This document shows, piece by piece, positions 49,401 to 57,012 of a stretch of 64,000 bases of DNA. The DNA is from Mesorhizobium carmichaelinearum (GTDB lineage Bacteria; Pseudomonadota; Alphaproteobacteria; Rhizobiales; Rhizobiaceae), in the NCBI RefSeq assembly GCF_900199455.1, contig NZ_FZQR01000022.1:1-64000 (forward strand). Reading direction: 5' to 3'. The notes beneath the pieces were generated by a model that saw nothing but the letters and a program-made list of their open reading frames with translations, did not search any database and was not told the origin of the DNA. The position numbers were made by a program, and so were the translations under genes. Position 1 is the first letter of the stretch. Each line of letters starts with the position of its first letter.

Positions 49401-50056
49401 TAGAGGATCACGTCCTGCGGATCGATGCGGATCGCCTCGTCATATTCGGCGACGGCGCGCACCAGGTCGTTCTTCCTGTCCCAGGCGATCCCGAGGCCGG
49501 CATGCGCCTTGCCGTTGCCGGGATCGGCCTCGATCGCCTGCTGAAAATCGATAATGGCCGCGTCGGTCTCGCCTTTGCGCAGGAAGGCGGCGCCGCGGCT
49601 GGAATAAGCATCGCTGGACGACGGCTCCAGGCTGATGGCGACATTGAAATCCGCGATAGCCCGGTCGTCGTCTCCCTTGTCGTACCAATCGGCTCCGCGG
49701 TTGAAGTATGGCGAGGCCTGTTTGGGATCGAGCGCAATCGCCTTACTGTAGTCCGCGATCGCCCGATCTTGATCCTGCCTGTCGTCCCAGGCGACGCCTC
49801 GATAGAAGTAGGCCATGACGCGGATGCGCGTCATCTCCGTGGTGTCCTCGGCAATCGGCGCGCAGGCGGCGATGCGCTTGTCCGGCTCGATGTCCTTGCC
49901 GATGCAGGTAGCATAATCCTTCTCTGCCGCGAGCGCCGATACGTTCAGGGCAAGAATGACCGCGAGCCCAGCCAACAGCCGGCCGGGCGAAACCTTCATC
50001 TTCACGCGCAATTCAATCGCGGCGACGGGCAGCCCCGCACCTTTCCAGCTCGCCAT
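46499..50056 (-). CDS. Large exported TPR-repeat protein
   Basis: A 1185-residue protein made almost wholly of TPR units, more than twenty by eye, each of the kind DRAIADYSKAIALDPKQA with NRGADWYDKGDD. The repeats run from ~55 to the C-terminus, with Pro/Ala linkers near 365-385, 480, 590 and 1000. The N-terminal segment (RLLAGLAVILALNVSALAAEKDYATC, a signal-like stretch at 23-45) suggests periplasmic location. Long TPR solenoids act as protein-binding scaffolds; no enzyme domain is present. A GGGGGAGG site precedes the ATG. Repeat similarity at DNA level makes the gene prone to unequal recombination. Confidence 0.8.
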   Translation of the reverse strand: MASWKGAGLPVAAIELRVKMKVSPGRLLAGLAVILALNVSALAAEKDYATCIGKDIEPDKRIAACAPIAEDTTEMTRIRVMAYFYRGVAWDDRQDQDRAIADYSKAIALDPKQASPYFNRGADWYDKGDDDRAIADFNVAISLEPSSSDAYSSRGAAFLRKGETDAAIIDFQQAIEADPGNGKAHAGLGIAWDRKNDLVRAVAEYDEAIRIDPQDVILYINRGIARAAKGEFDPAIADYDLALGLDPKNADAYANRGAAWLGKNDWIRAISDTSKAIELDAAGIDGYYYRAVAWASKGNDNRAIADFDRAIALDANYARAYFGRSLVRTRSGDASGAATDCRKAVELDPTKAGGCDTGPVGAKAPAEPQTPRPAASPVYEPLQLYPKEDHSELVAWNLKRGLEQQVQGDVAGAIDSFSFAIQYDPYNAEAFYDRAFAEASQGNYATAATDCRRAIELDPKRAGSCSEHAPGETAPSVATGKDPAAAKILIERAEARLAKYGVEGALLDLDKAISLDPESTEAYFSRAGARTLKGDMVGAAADCRRAAELDPKWAGGCREQLAGNHSKPPPLPDTQQPTPSAVVPDITATQDTLAAKALEATDPQALEAILGGDAFLDMGKYDQAIGAYNHAIALDPNNRFAYFGRGKAWAAKRAYQQAIADYGKVIERAPNFAPAHFRRGLAKVALGDIDGALADCDRAATLDPKARDAFYCEGLARHAKGDTGRAIAAYSVAIGIDPKDDASYYGRGMAWADGKDYSKAIDDFDQAIKLSPSNPDYMVARKATVAALAEGGAAQDAEGSAPKNLKAFVDRGDAFYDKGKFDRAIAEYSKAIALDPKKASAYIGRGLSLVEKGMYDAAITDFSEVIRLYPAYSDAYIGRAVAWTNKNELDRAIADYSRVVELNPQYAPAYFARGTVWFTKGDYDPAIADLDQALKLNPKMALARKGRKLAMVARDEANASKMPGQAAGRAGEQATRPSWTSLAAQTFNKGRALYGKNDYDSAIAQFGKAISFFPAFHDAYLARAMAWEAKGDYAHAVADYSQAIALNPNLAETYYDRGQNRGSQGDDDGALADYEKAISLNPTDARVYAARGLTWMGRHEDVAALRDFEKALSLDRRNPFAYLGRGVIRTSRADYDGAIADLSQAIELQPDFTTAYKARGKAWDAKGNHKRAEADRKKALSLGAK

Positions 50057-50362
50057 ATTGCTGGTCCTCCCCCCGAAAAACCTTCGTCCGCCTCAGCGGC
50101 AATCTGTGTATTGTTCCTTATTTGTTCCAAAATGCAAGCATAAATTGTAGGCTCGCTTCTGGCAGTGTCCAAACCTGATCTTGCGCCTGACGCGGGCCTG
50201 ATTTCGCGCCATTGCGATCTTGCCGGTTAACCGCCCAGCAATGGTTGCATGCAATGGTCCCTTCGAGGGATCATCGGGGTGCTCGCGTTGCTCACGTCAA
50301 AAAGTGAAGCGCTTTCGCATAATAATGAGGGCGGATTTTTCTCCGCCGCGCGAAGGCATGAC
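50057..50362. other. Intergenic region, divergent promoters expected
   Basis: 306 bases between the TPR gene (minus) and the ICMT gene (plus). It must hold their promoters; no clear operator was found. An A/T-rich patch lies near 50110-50150. Confidence 0.4.
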
Positions 50363-50974
50363 ATGCTGGTCGACCTGCGCGAAGGCTTCTTTCGCCTCTG
50401 TGCGCTGGCCTGTGCGGGGCTGTTCGTCTATCGCGGCGTATCTCAGGTCGTGGAGGATCCGACCCGGCTCAACGCCGCGCTGGTGGCGATTTCCGAGATA
50501 CTCACTTTCACCTGGCTGCTTCTGTCGCGGCGCCCGGTGACGCGTGACTGGAACCCGCTTACGGTCATCGTTTCCGTGACCGCCAGTTTCGGGGTTGCAT
50601 TGATCAGCCTCCAGCCTGGTGTGGTGCTTGTTCCTGTCTATGTCGCCGCGCCGCTGCAGGTCGTTGCGCTGTTGTTCGTCATCTGGGGCAAGATATCGCT
50701 GGGCCGTTCCTTCGCCATCCTGCCCGGCAATCGCGGGGTGATGACGGGCGGCGCCTACCGGATTGTGCGGCACCCGATCTATGCGGGCTACCTTGCCGGC
50801 CATGTGCTCTATCTGCTCTCGGCCTTTTCCTTCCACAACCTCGCGGTCTATGCGGTCATCACCTATCTGCAGCTGTATCGTATCCTGCGCGAGGAGGCCT
50901 TGCTGGCCGCCGCGCCGGAGTATCGCGCTTACATGGAACGTGTGCGCTACAGGCTGTTCTACCGGATATTCTGA
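50363..50974 (+). CDS. ICMT-family membrane methyltransferase
   Basis: A 203-residue protein with ~5 membrane helices. The C-terminal signature GAYRIVRHPIYAGYLAGHVLYLLSAFSF and LREEALLAAAPEYRAYMERVRYRLFYRIF matches the isoprenylcysteine carboxyl methyltransferase/phosphatidylethanolamine methyltransferase-like family. The RHPxY motif binds S-adenosylmethionine. The substrate is unknown in bacteria, perhaps a lipid. The start is set at MLVDLREG because GAAGG lies just upstream; the upstream in-frame ATG is weaker. Confidence 0.8.
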   Translation: MLVDLREGFFRLCALACAGLFVYRGVSQVVEDPTRLNAALVAISEILTFTWLLLSRRPVTRDWNPLTVIVSVTASFGVALISLQPGVVLVPVYVAAPLQVVALLFVIWGKISLGRSFAILPGNRGVMTGGAYRIVRHPIYAGYLAGHVLYLLSAFSFHNLAVYAVITYLQLYRILREEALLAAAPEYRAYMERVRYRLFYRIF

Positions 50975-51441
50975 GGGCAATACCGTCGACGCGAGACCGG
51001 GGTGGCCGATCCTATTTGGCCTGGGATTGGCCACAGGGCTTTCTTGGAGCGGGTCCAATGCCCCCACTGGGTTCTCCAGGTTGCTGACGGCGTGGCCTTT
51101 GACGGCCATTGCGACTGGCGCCCTTGATCTGTTACCAACGTCCGTTTTTTACCTCATGAGCAAATCGGAGATGTCTGTCAGCAATGGGTGGATTGCTGCC
51201 TTGTAAAATCGGTTTTCTTTCCAAACAAGAGACGATATCGATAATATACGTCCCTGACGTAGAATATTTTTTTCAAATGTAGTATAGTTTTATTATTACT
51301 ATATTCTCTGTTTTTTAGAAAAAGATACTATCACTTTTACAAGTATGGCCTGAGCTGAAACTGTGCCTCACCTGTCACGTAGCTGAATTTGCAATCGGCT
51401 GTGCGCCGGCTGCCTTAGCGCAACGACAACAGGAGAGTGTT
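50975..51441. other. AT-rich interval before glycine-repeat genes
   Basis: 467 bases with no convincing gene. From ~51205 to 51340 the sequence is unusually A/T-rich (TAATATACG, GTAGTATAGTTTTATTATTACTA), in sharp contrast to the window. It probably holds the promoter and perhaps H-NS/MucR-like silencing sites for the next gene. Confidence 0.5.
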
Positions 51442-52053
51442 ATGACTTTTACCATCAAAACAGTCGCCAGTGTGTTGGCAGGTAGTGCAATGGTCGTCGT
51501 TCTTTCCATGCCGGCAAGCGCAGCCGGGCTCAGCGTCGGTGCCTCGGTTGGCGGTAGCGGCGGCGTCAATGCCGGCGTCGGTGCCTCCATCGGCGACAGC
51601 GGTGGCATCAACGGCGGAGCCGGGGCCAATATCGGCGGCTCGAACGGCGTCAGCGCCGGACTCGGCACATCCGCTGGCGGCAGCGGTGGCATCAACGGCG
51701 GAGCCGGGGCCAATATCGGCGGCTCGAACGGCGTCAGCGCCGGACTCGGCGCATCCGTTGGCGATAGCAACGGCATCAATGCCGGGGTGGGCGCCAATAT
51801 CGGCGATTCGACCGGCGTCGCCACCGGGCTCAACGCCAATGTTGGCGACACGAGCGGCGTGGGCGTGAGTACCAATCCGAGCAATCTCTCAAACCCCAGC
51901 AATCCGAACAATCCCAAGCTGCAGGGCATCGTTGCCGACATGTCGAACAGCCAGGTGGCGCGCATGAAGAAGCGCTGTGCCGATGTGCTCGGCAGTGAAG
52001 GTACCTATGACCGCGATCTGCGTCAGCTCTGCCTGCTGATCGCCCGCCGCTGA
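51442..52053 (+). CDS. Secreted glycine-repeat protein 1
   Basis: A 203-residue protein. Signal peptide ASVLAGSAMVVVLSMPASAAG. Residues ~30-145 are imperfect 14-residue repeats of the type GASVGGSGGVNAGV, probably a beta-roll or fibre-like surface structure. The C-terminal domain is conserved with the next gene: GIVADMSNSQVARMKKRCADVLGSEGTYDRDLRQLCLLIARR with two Cys. Not a known adhesin family to me. A strong AGGAGAG site precedes the ATG. Confidence 0.75.
   Translation: MTFTIKTVASVLAGSAMVVVLSMPASAAGLSVGASVGGSGGVNAGVGASIGDSGGINGGAGANIGGSNGVSAGLGTSAGGSGGINGGAGANIGGSNGVSAGLGASVGDSNGINAGVGANIGDSTGVATGLNANVGDTSGVGVSTNPSNLSNPSNPNNPKLQGIVADMSNSQVARMKKRCADVLGSEGTYDRDLRQLCLLIARR
51598..51750 (+). 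repeat. 84-bp tandem duplication inside glycine-repeat gene 1
   Basis: 69 identical bases (AGCGGTGGCATCAACGG to CCGGACTCGGC) occur at 51598 and again at 51682. The 84-bp period equals 28 codons, or two protein repeats. It shows recent repeat-number change. Confidence 0.9.
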
Positions 52054-52129
52054 GGCCAGGACCGCCAGGAGTGGAAGTGCACAGCCAGCCGTGAGGCTTT
52101 GACAGCACTCTCCTGGCCTCCGGCCGGTC

Positions 52130-52160
52130 GGAAGCCCACCACCCACCCAGGCGGGCTTCC
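52130..52160 (+). terminator. Terminator-like hairpin after glycine-repeat gene 1
   Basis: The stem GGAAGCCC/GGGCTTCC encloses CACC repeats. Weak T run. The rest of the 344-base gap up to 52397 shows no gene. Confidence 0.5.
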
Positions 52161-52397
52161 TGCGTGTCGAGCGCGTTCGACGCCCAGGGCCGCCTTTCAG
52201 GCTTCCAGGCGAAGAACGTCCCCGCCAATTCCCGAGCGACATCTCCCCAATGGGTCCAGTTGTCTTGAATTGGCGGTACACGAGTAACTATACCTGTGGT
52301 TGCTCTTCGTATTTTAGCAACCAATGATAGAGGGCTCGGGTTGGTGATACAGCCGGTTTTGAAGTCCGGTTGTTCGAGACAACCCAAGGAGAGAGCC

Positions 52398-52904
52398 ATG
52401 TTTGGCATCACGAAAAGACTTTCCACAATCCTCGCAGGCAGCGCAGTCGTGGCCGCTCTATGCATGCCGGCCCACGCCGCCGGAATCGGCGTTGGCGCCG
52501 GCGCCTCGGTCGGCGGCAGTGGCGGTGTCAATGGCGGTGCCGGTGCTTCAGTCGGCGGGGGCAATGGCGTCAATGGCGGCGCCGGGGCATCGATCGGCGG
52601 CGGCACTGGTGCCAATGCGGGCGCCGGAGCAAGCATTGGCGGCAGCGGGGGCACCACAGCAGGGCTCGGTGCCACGGTTGGCGGTCAAAATGGTGTCGGT
52701 GCGGGTGTCGGTGTTGGCACTGGCGTCGCGGGCATTGGGGCAAAGCCCAGCACTCTGTCAAATCCCAGCCTGTCAGGCGTCGTCGCCGACATGTCGGACA
52801 GCCAGGTGGCGCGGATGAAGAAGCGCTGCGCCGACGTGCTGGCCAGTTCGGGCAGCTACGATCGCGATCTGCGTCAGCTATGCCTGCTGATCTCGCGCCG
52901 ATAG
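52398..52904 (+). CDS. Secreted glycine-repeat protein 2
   Basis: A 168-residue paralogue of the preceding gene: signal (TILAGSAVVAALCMPAHAAG), glycine repeats (GASVGGSGGVNGGAGASVGGGNGV) at ~28-115, and the same C-terminal domain (GVVADMSDSQVARMKKRCADVLASSGSYDRDLRQLCLLISRR). Only the C-terminal domain and signal are closely kept; the repeats differ in number and sequence. A clear AAGGAGAGAG site precedes the ATG. Tandem duplication is evident. Confidence 0.75.
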   Translation: MFGITKRLSTILAGSAVVAALCMPAHAAGIGVGAGASVGGSGGVNGGAGASVGGGNGVNGGAGASIGGGTGANAGAGASIGGSGGTTAGLGATVGGQNGVGAGVGVGTGVAGIGAKPSTLSNPSLSGVVADMSDSQVARMKKRCADVLASSGSYDRDLRQLCLLISRR

Positions 52905-52917
52905 CGGAGGAAATGTC

Positions 52918-52951
52918 AGGGCCCGCTGCCGCAAGGTGGCGGGCCTTTTTG
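52918..52951 (+). terminator. Terminator of glycine-repeat gene 2
   Basis: AGGGCCCGCTGCC/GGTGGCGGGCCTTTTT hairpin 14 bases after the stop. Confidence 0.8.
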
Positions 52952-53081
52952 CCGACGAAACTTCTTCGCGATCACGCGCCGTCACGCGGAACGGTAAGGC
53001 CGTTCGAACGTTCTCGTTTTCGAAACACCGCATGCGACGGTGCTCAAACCGGCGCATCAGCGCCCAACGGGAGCGGGAACC

Positions 53082-53246
53082 ATGAGCTTAGGCACCATAC
53101 TCATCATCATCCTTGTCATTGCGCTGCTGGGCGGCTTCAGCGGCCTCGGCGGCGGACCTTTCTATGGAACGGGCTACTATGGCGGCGGCGGCCTCGGGCT
53201 TGTGCTGCTGATCCTCATCGTCCTTGTCGTGCTAGGGCGGATTTAG
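53082..53246 (+). CDS. DUF3309-family small membrane protein
   Basis: A 54-residue protein: MSLGTILIIILVIALLGG, then a Gly/Tyr segment (GGGPFYGTGYYGGGG) and a second helix (LGLVLLILIVLVVLGRI). This matches DUF3309, a very common tiny membrane protein of alphaproteobacteria, often stress-induced. ATG after GGGAGCGGGAAC. Confidence 0.8.
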   Translation: MSLGTILIIILVIALLGGFSGLGGGPFYGTGYYGGGGLGLVLLILIVLVVLGRI

Positions 53247-53427
53247 AAGCTCGCAGGGCTTCGGGTCATCGCGATCTCGTGACTGCCAAACAAAGGCAGC
53301 GCACCGGATCGTGATGAAAGCAAGCCGGCTTGTGATCCGCCATTCCGCGGGACTCGAGTATGTTGATTTTGGTCCACACCCCCCCGTGGAAACAAGAGGA
53401 GAGGGTCCCACCCCTTCATCCTCCTCC

Positions 53428-53461
53428 AAGGCCCGCCCCGGTATACCGGAGCGGGCTTTTG
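53428..53461 (+). terminator. Terminator-like hairpin
   Basis: GCCCGCCCCGGTATACCGGAGCGGGCTTTT, stem with internal GGTATACC palindrome, about 180 bases after the DUF3309 gene. Confidence 0.65.
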
Positions 53462-53517
53462 CGTTGAATCCGAGGGAACCGGCTTGCGTCGAGACAGTTG
53501 AGTTTGCGGAAGGCTGA

Positions 53518-53694
53518 CCAACGTCCGCAACACTCAGAACGACACTCTGCGAAATTCGCGATGATCTTCACATCCTGCGGCGGATGGTGGCGGCTCGTGG
53601 CCATATCGAGACCATTCAAGGCATAGACGCGTTGATCGGCATCGCGGAAGCGGAGGCTATCAAGGTGATACGCCGGATCGATCGCGCGGCCTGA
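53518..53694 (+). pseudogene. Possible small-gene remnant without start
   Basis: An open frame of 58 codons to the stop. The second half looks real (CEIRDDLHILRRMVAARG, HIETIQGIDALIGIAEAE, AIKVIRRIDRAA) and helical. There is no ATG, GTG or TTG near the expected start, so it may be a decayed gene or use an unusual start. Lies 18 bases before the flavin-binding gene. Confidence 0.35.
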
Positions 53695-53712
53695 GCAGGA
53701 AAGAAGGATTGG

Positions 53713-54198
53713 ATGAACATCAAGGAGATGACGCGGCAGGACTGCGTCGCCCTTTTGAAGACGCAACGCCTTGGTCGCCTGGCCTGCGTGCGTGACCAGA
53801 AACCCTATGTGGTGCCGGTCCATTTCGCCTTCGGCGAGAATTCCATTTTCAGTTTCTCGCTTCCCGGCAGGAAAGTCGACTGGATGCGGGTCAACCCCCA
53901 TGTCTGCCTTCAGGTCGACGATGTCGGTGGTGTCAATGGCTGGAGGAGCGTCGTGGTGGAAGGCCTGTTCGAGGAATTGCCCAAAGCGCGTGATCCGGAT
54001 GCCGGCATGACCAGCGTCGAAAGGATGACCGCTCCGGTCGATGGCGACCGCAAGCTTGCCTGGTCGCTTCTTGCCGCGCATGCGAACTGGTGGGAGCCGG
54101 GAGCCCTGAAGCCCGGCGATACACTGGCGCCCTCGGGCAGCCATCTTTTCTATCAGATCAGGATCGAGGCGATGTCGGGAAGGCAGGCCTCCTGGTAG
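53713..54198 (+). CDS. Pyridoxamine 5'-phosphate oxidase-like flavin-binding protein
   Basis: A 161-residue protein of the split-barrel FMN-binding type: EMTRQDCVALLKTQRLGRLACVRDQKPYVVPVHFAF, SFSLPGRKVDWMRVNPHVCLQVDDVGG, GWRSVVVEGLFEELP. The GRLACVRDQKPYVVPVHF stretch is the usual FMN-phosphate region. Substrate unknown. Probably cytoplasmic and possibly redox- or stress-linked given its neighbours. Convergent with the histidine kinase gene. Confidence 0.8.
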   Translation: MNIKEMTRQDCVALLKTQRLGRLACVRDQKPYVVPVHFAFGENSIFSFSLPGRKVDWMRVNPHVCLQVDDVGGVNGWRSVVVEGLFEELPKARDPDAGMTSVERMTAPVDGDRKLAWSLLAAHANWWEPGALKPGDTLAPSGSHLFYQIRIEAMSGRQASW

Positions 54199-54204
54199 CG
54201 GTTC

Positions 54205-55275
54205 TTACGCCGCGCGCGGCACCCGTGAGGTGAACGTTGCCCGGGTGACCGAGATGCTGGTGCCGTCGTTGTCGCTGATGACTTCCACCTTGGCTTCGAG
54301 CTGTTTCACCAGCGCCTCCACGATGGCTGTTCCAAGGCCGGTGGCCGGCACGTCGTTGGCGATCTTGCCGACGCCATTGTCCGAAACCGTCAGTTTCCAG
54401 TCGCTGCCCGCGGTCTCGTAGCTCACCTGGATCCGAGCACCGTCCTTTTCCTTGGGGAAGGCATATTTGATGGCGTTGAGCACCAATTCGGTGACGATCA
54501 GTCCGAGGCTGACTGCCTTTTGCGAATCCATCCTGCCGCCTTCGGTCGTAACGGTGACTTCGATCGGCTGGGCCTCGCCAACCATCGAAGTGGCGAGGCT
54601 GCCGCACAGTTTCGAAAGGTAGGAGCCGACATCGATCTCGTCGATGCCGACCGAGGTGTGGAGATGGCGCTGCACTTCGGCCACGGATAGGACGCGTTGA
54701 TGGGCGTCCTTGAGATGCTGGCGCGTCTCTTCCGAGGTGACCGAGCGCGCCTTCAGCAGCAGGATGCTGGCGATGATTTGCAGGCTGTTGGCAACCCGGT
54801 GTTCCATTTCGCGCAACAGCACGTCTTTCTGGTTGAGCAGATCTTCGGTGCGCTTGAGCAGCTCCTCTTTCTCTCTCTCGATCACCCGACGGGCGGTGAT
54901 ATCGTTGAAGGCGAGAAGGATGGTGATCGCTGAACTGTGGTCGTAAAGCACCTTGCGGGCATTGAGCAGCATGGTGCGGCGGCCGATCCGCGGGAAATCA
55001 TGCTCGACCTCGAAGCCGTCCATGGCGGTCTTCTCGGGAATGATCGTCTCCAGCAGCAGGCGAAGGGCCGGAATATCCCACTGGCCGTCGCCGAGCGCGT
55101 AGAGCAGCGAGCCCTGGGTTTGCGCGGGGTCGACTTCGAATGTCTTGTAGAAGGAGCGGCTGGCGGCCAGCACGCGAAATTTCTCATCGAGGACCAGGAA
55201 CGGCTCGGTGATCGTGTTGACGATCGCCTGCGCCAGCGTCTGCGCATCCTCGATATTCGCGATGGGTTGAAACAT
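54205..55275 (-). CDS. HWE/HisKA_2-type sensor histidine kinase with PAS domain
   Basis: A 356-residue kinase without membrane segments. A PAS domain at ~10-130 (VNTITEPFLVLDEKFRVLAASRSFYKTF, LFNDITARR) senses an unknown cue. The phospho-acceptor H-box is LLREMEHRVANSLQIIASILLLKA, of the HisKA_2/HWE kind. The ATPase domain has the N-box VTELVLNAIKYAFP and G-box DNGVGKIANDVPATGLGTAIV. Such kinases act in general stress and light responses of alphaproteobacteria. No response regulator gene is adjacent. ATG chosen over a TTG two codons upstream. Confidence 0.88.
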   Translation of the reverse strand: MFQPIANIEDAQTLAQAIVNTITEPFLVLDEKFRVLAASRSFYKTFEVDPAQTQGSLLYALGDGQWDIPALRLLLETIIPEKTAMDGFEVEHDFPRIGRRTMLLNARKVLYDHSSAITILLAFNDITARRVIEREKEELLKRTEDLLNQKDVLLREMEHRVANSLQIIASILLLKARSVTSEETRQHLKDAHQRVLSVAEVQRHLHTSVGIDEIDVGSYLSKLCGSLATSMVGEAQPIEVTVTTEGGRMDSQKAVSLGLIVTELVLNAIKYAFPKEKDGARIQVSYETAGSDWKLTVSDNGVGKIANDVPATGLGTAIVEALVKQLEAKVEVISDNDGTSISVTRATFTSRVPRAA

Positions 55276-55394
55276 GGGCAAAAGCCAGACGAGCGGCGTT
55301 CTGCCACTCTAGGGATTGATGTTACACCTTTGCCGCGCCGTTGTCGCGAAGTGAATCGCCGGCCACGATGACGTGATGTCCCGTATTGTCACGG

Positions 55395-55420
55395 AAAAGG
55401 CGGGCACTCGGCCCGCCTTC
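55395..55420. terminator. Hairpin downstream of the exported protein gene
   Basis: AAGGCGGGC/GCCCGCCTT stem with a 5-base loop. It is located between the kinase gene and the small exported protein gene, both on the minus strand. Confidence 0.55.
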
Positions 55421-55462
55421 GTCCAGCTGTTCCATTCAGGCCTTCGCCCAAATCGCGGTGCG

Positions 55463-55753
55463 TCAGTTCGCGCCGCCGAGCTGCTTGGTCATCTTGCAGA
55501 AATCGTCGTGCGACTTGGCGATGGCCTTGTCGCCGCATTCCTTCGTCATGCCTGCGCGGTCTTCTTCCTTCATGGCCATCCAGGCGGTCTTGAATTCCTT
55601 CTCGGACTTCATCGTCTTCATGCCGGAGTCCGTATAGAAAGGCGCCATCTTTTCCGGATTGTCGAGCGCGGAGGTGCCACTGGCAGCGGCCAGCGCCGAG
55701 CCAGTCATCATGGCAAGCGCCATCGCGCCCATCGTGAGAATCTTGAAGTTCAT
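55463..55753 (-). CDS. Small exported protein
   Basis: A 96-residue protein with a signal peptide (MNFKILTMGAMALAMMTGSALAA). The mature part has KMAPFYTDSGMKTMKSEKEFKTAWMAMKEEDRAGMTKECGDKAIAKSHDDFCKMTKQLG with two Cys, probably disulfide-bonded in the periplasm. A common unnamed rhizobial type. The start is preceded by AAAGGAATT. Confidence 0.65.
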   Translation of the reverse strand: MNFKILTMGAMALAMMTGSALAAASGTSALDNPEKMAPFYTDSGMKTMKSEKEFKTAWMAMKEEDRAGMTKECGDKAIAKSHDDFCKMTKQLGGAN

Positions 55754-55885
55754 TGGGGAATTCCTTTCGTAGAGGTCATTGGAATAAATGACCTGCAGAC
55801 AAACGGCGCCGAGAGCAAACCGTTCCTCTATATGAATATAAATTAAAATCGTTTTTTATTTTCTCGATCGGGCCAAGGCGGCCGG

Positions 55886-56143
55886 CTACTCCATATCCGG
55901 CACGTCGCCGCTGACAAACAGCGTGGTCGGCGGTCCGTAGTCGCCAAGTGTCGGGTCGGCATCGCGGCTCCAGGCGATGACGCCGACATGTTTTGCCGCC
56001 AGAGCCCTGGCTGTGCGTATGGCGCGGTCCTCGCTCTGCTGGTCGGCTGGGCCGAAGGCCGCAAACAATTCACCGTCCTCGCCGCGATCGAACGCGACCA
56101 CGACGATCAGCTTGGGGTTTTTATGCTCTGTTGAATGGGACAT
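55886..56143 (-). CDS. Small hypothetical protein
   Basis: An 85-residue cytosolic protein: HKNPKLIVVVAFDRGEDGELFAAFGPADQQSEDRAIRTARALAAKHVGVIAWSRDADPTLGDYGPPTTLFVSGDVPDME. It is typical of a small alpha/beta protein widely kept in rhizobia, function unknown. It is divergent from the GntR regulator. A GGAGCACC stretch lies before the ATG. Confidence 0.65.
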   Translation of the reverse strand: MSHSTEHKNPKLIVVVAFDRGEDGELFAAFGPADQQSEDRAIRTARALAAKHVGVIAWSRDADPTLGDYGPPTTLFVSGDVPDME

Positions 56144-56245
56144 GGTGCTCCTTCAACGCGGAACCTACCACACTGTCGGGAACCCACTGCGGGCTTTTCT
56201 GACCTGTCTTGGTATCGCATTGACATGAGCTTTGTCGCCATATAT

Positions 56246-56277
56246 TGAACAGGACTATACAGGTTCACTGAACAGGT
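56246..56277. promoter_or_regulatory. Possible GntR/UTRA operator
   Basis: Two direct TGAACAGG copies at 56246 and 56270 surround ACTATACAGG. ACTATACA-like half-sites are known for HutC/PhnF-type GntR regulators. The site lies immediately before the regulator start, so self-repression and control of the operon are likely. Assigned by eye. Confidence 0.4.
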
Positions 56278-57009
56278 ATGCATATGAAGCGACGCGCGGT
56301 TCAATTGTCTCCCGGCACGGGCAAGCCCGAGCAGATCGCGACCGTTCTGGAGCATGAAATCCGATCCGGTGTGCTCGGCTTCGGCGACCGTCTGCAAAGC
56401 GAGAACGAGCTCGTCCAACGCTTCTCCGTCAGCCGCAACACGGTCCGCAAGGGCCTCGAGGAACTGTCCAGCCGCGGGCTGATCACCACCAAGGTCGGCA
56501 TCGGCTCCTTCGTCACCTTCGACGGCAAGCCGGTCGACGATTCGATCGGCTGGTCACGGGCGCTCGCCAATGCCGGTGCCAATGCCGAAACCAGGACGCT
56601 GCGGCTGGAGGTCATCGAAGATGCTGATCTCGCTGCCTTGCTGGAGATCGAGAGTCCATTCTTCATCGCCGTCGACCGGGTGCGCACCAATGCCAGCGAC
56701 GGCCATGCGATCTCCATCGAACGCAGCCGGCTGCCGCTGTCGCCGGAGCTGGAGGATGTGCCGCTGCGTGGCCTGCGCGAAGGATCGCTGCACCAGACAC
56801 TGCGCGGCGCCGGTCTCATCCCCGACCATGGCGAGGAATGGGTCGGCATCGAGATGCTCAACGCCGAGGACGCTGCCATCCTCGGCTGCCCGCAAGGCAC
56901 GCCCTTCCTGCGCGGCCGCCGGCTGACGCGTGCGGCCGACGACCGGCCGATCGAATATGTCACCAGCCTGCTCAATCCCGCGCATTTCGCGCTGCATATG
57001 AGGTTCTGA
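56278..57009 (+). CDS. GntR-family regulator with UTRA ligand domain
   Basis: A 243-residue repressor-type protein. The winged helix is at ~12-80: QIATVLEHEIRSGVLGFGDRLQSENELVQRFSVSRNTVRKGLEELSSRGLITTKVGIGSFV. The UTRA domain at ~95-243 has FIAVDRVRTNASDGHAISIERSRLP, and RPIEYVTSLLNPAHFALHMRF at its end, typical of the HutC subfamily, which binds a small catabolite. It is 3 bases before the ADP-ribosylglycohydrolase gene, so it likely regulates that operon. Confidence 0.88.
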   Translation: MHMKRRAVQLSPGTGKPEQIATVLEHEIRSGVLGFGDRLQSENELVQRFSVSRNTVRKGLEELSSRGLITTKVGIGSFVTFDGKPVDDSIGWSRALANAGANAETRTLRLEVIEDADLAALLEIESPFFIAVDRVRTNASDGHAISIERSRLPLSPELEDVPLRGLREGSLHQTLRGAGLIPDHGEEWVGIEMLNAEDAAILGCPQGTPFLRGRRLTRAADDRPIEYVTSLLNPAHFALHMRF

Positions 57010-57012
57010 GCG

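Noticed and set aside
48908..50143. A 411-codon plus-strand frame opposite the TPR gene
   Set aside because: It mirrors the TPR repeats in antisense and lacks a ribosome-binding site.
51560..51820. Regular repeats as a CRISPR array
   Set aside because: The repeats are in-frame glycine codons within a secreted protein, with no unique spacers of constant size and no cas genes.
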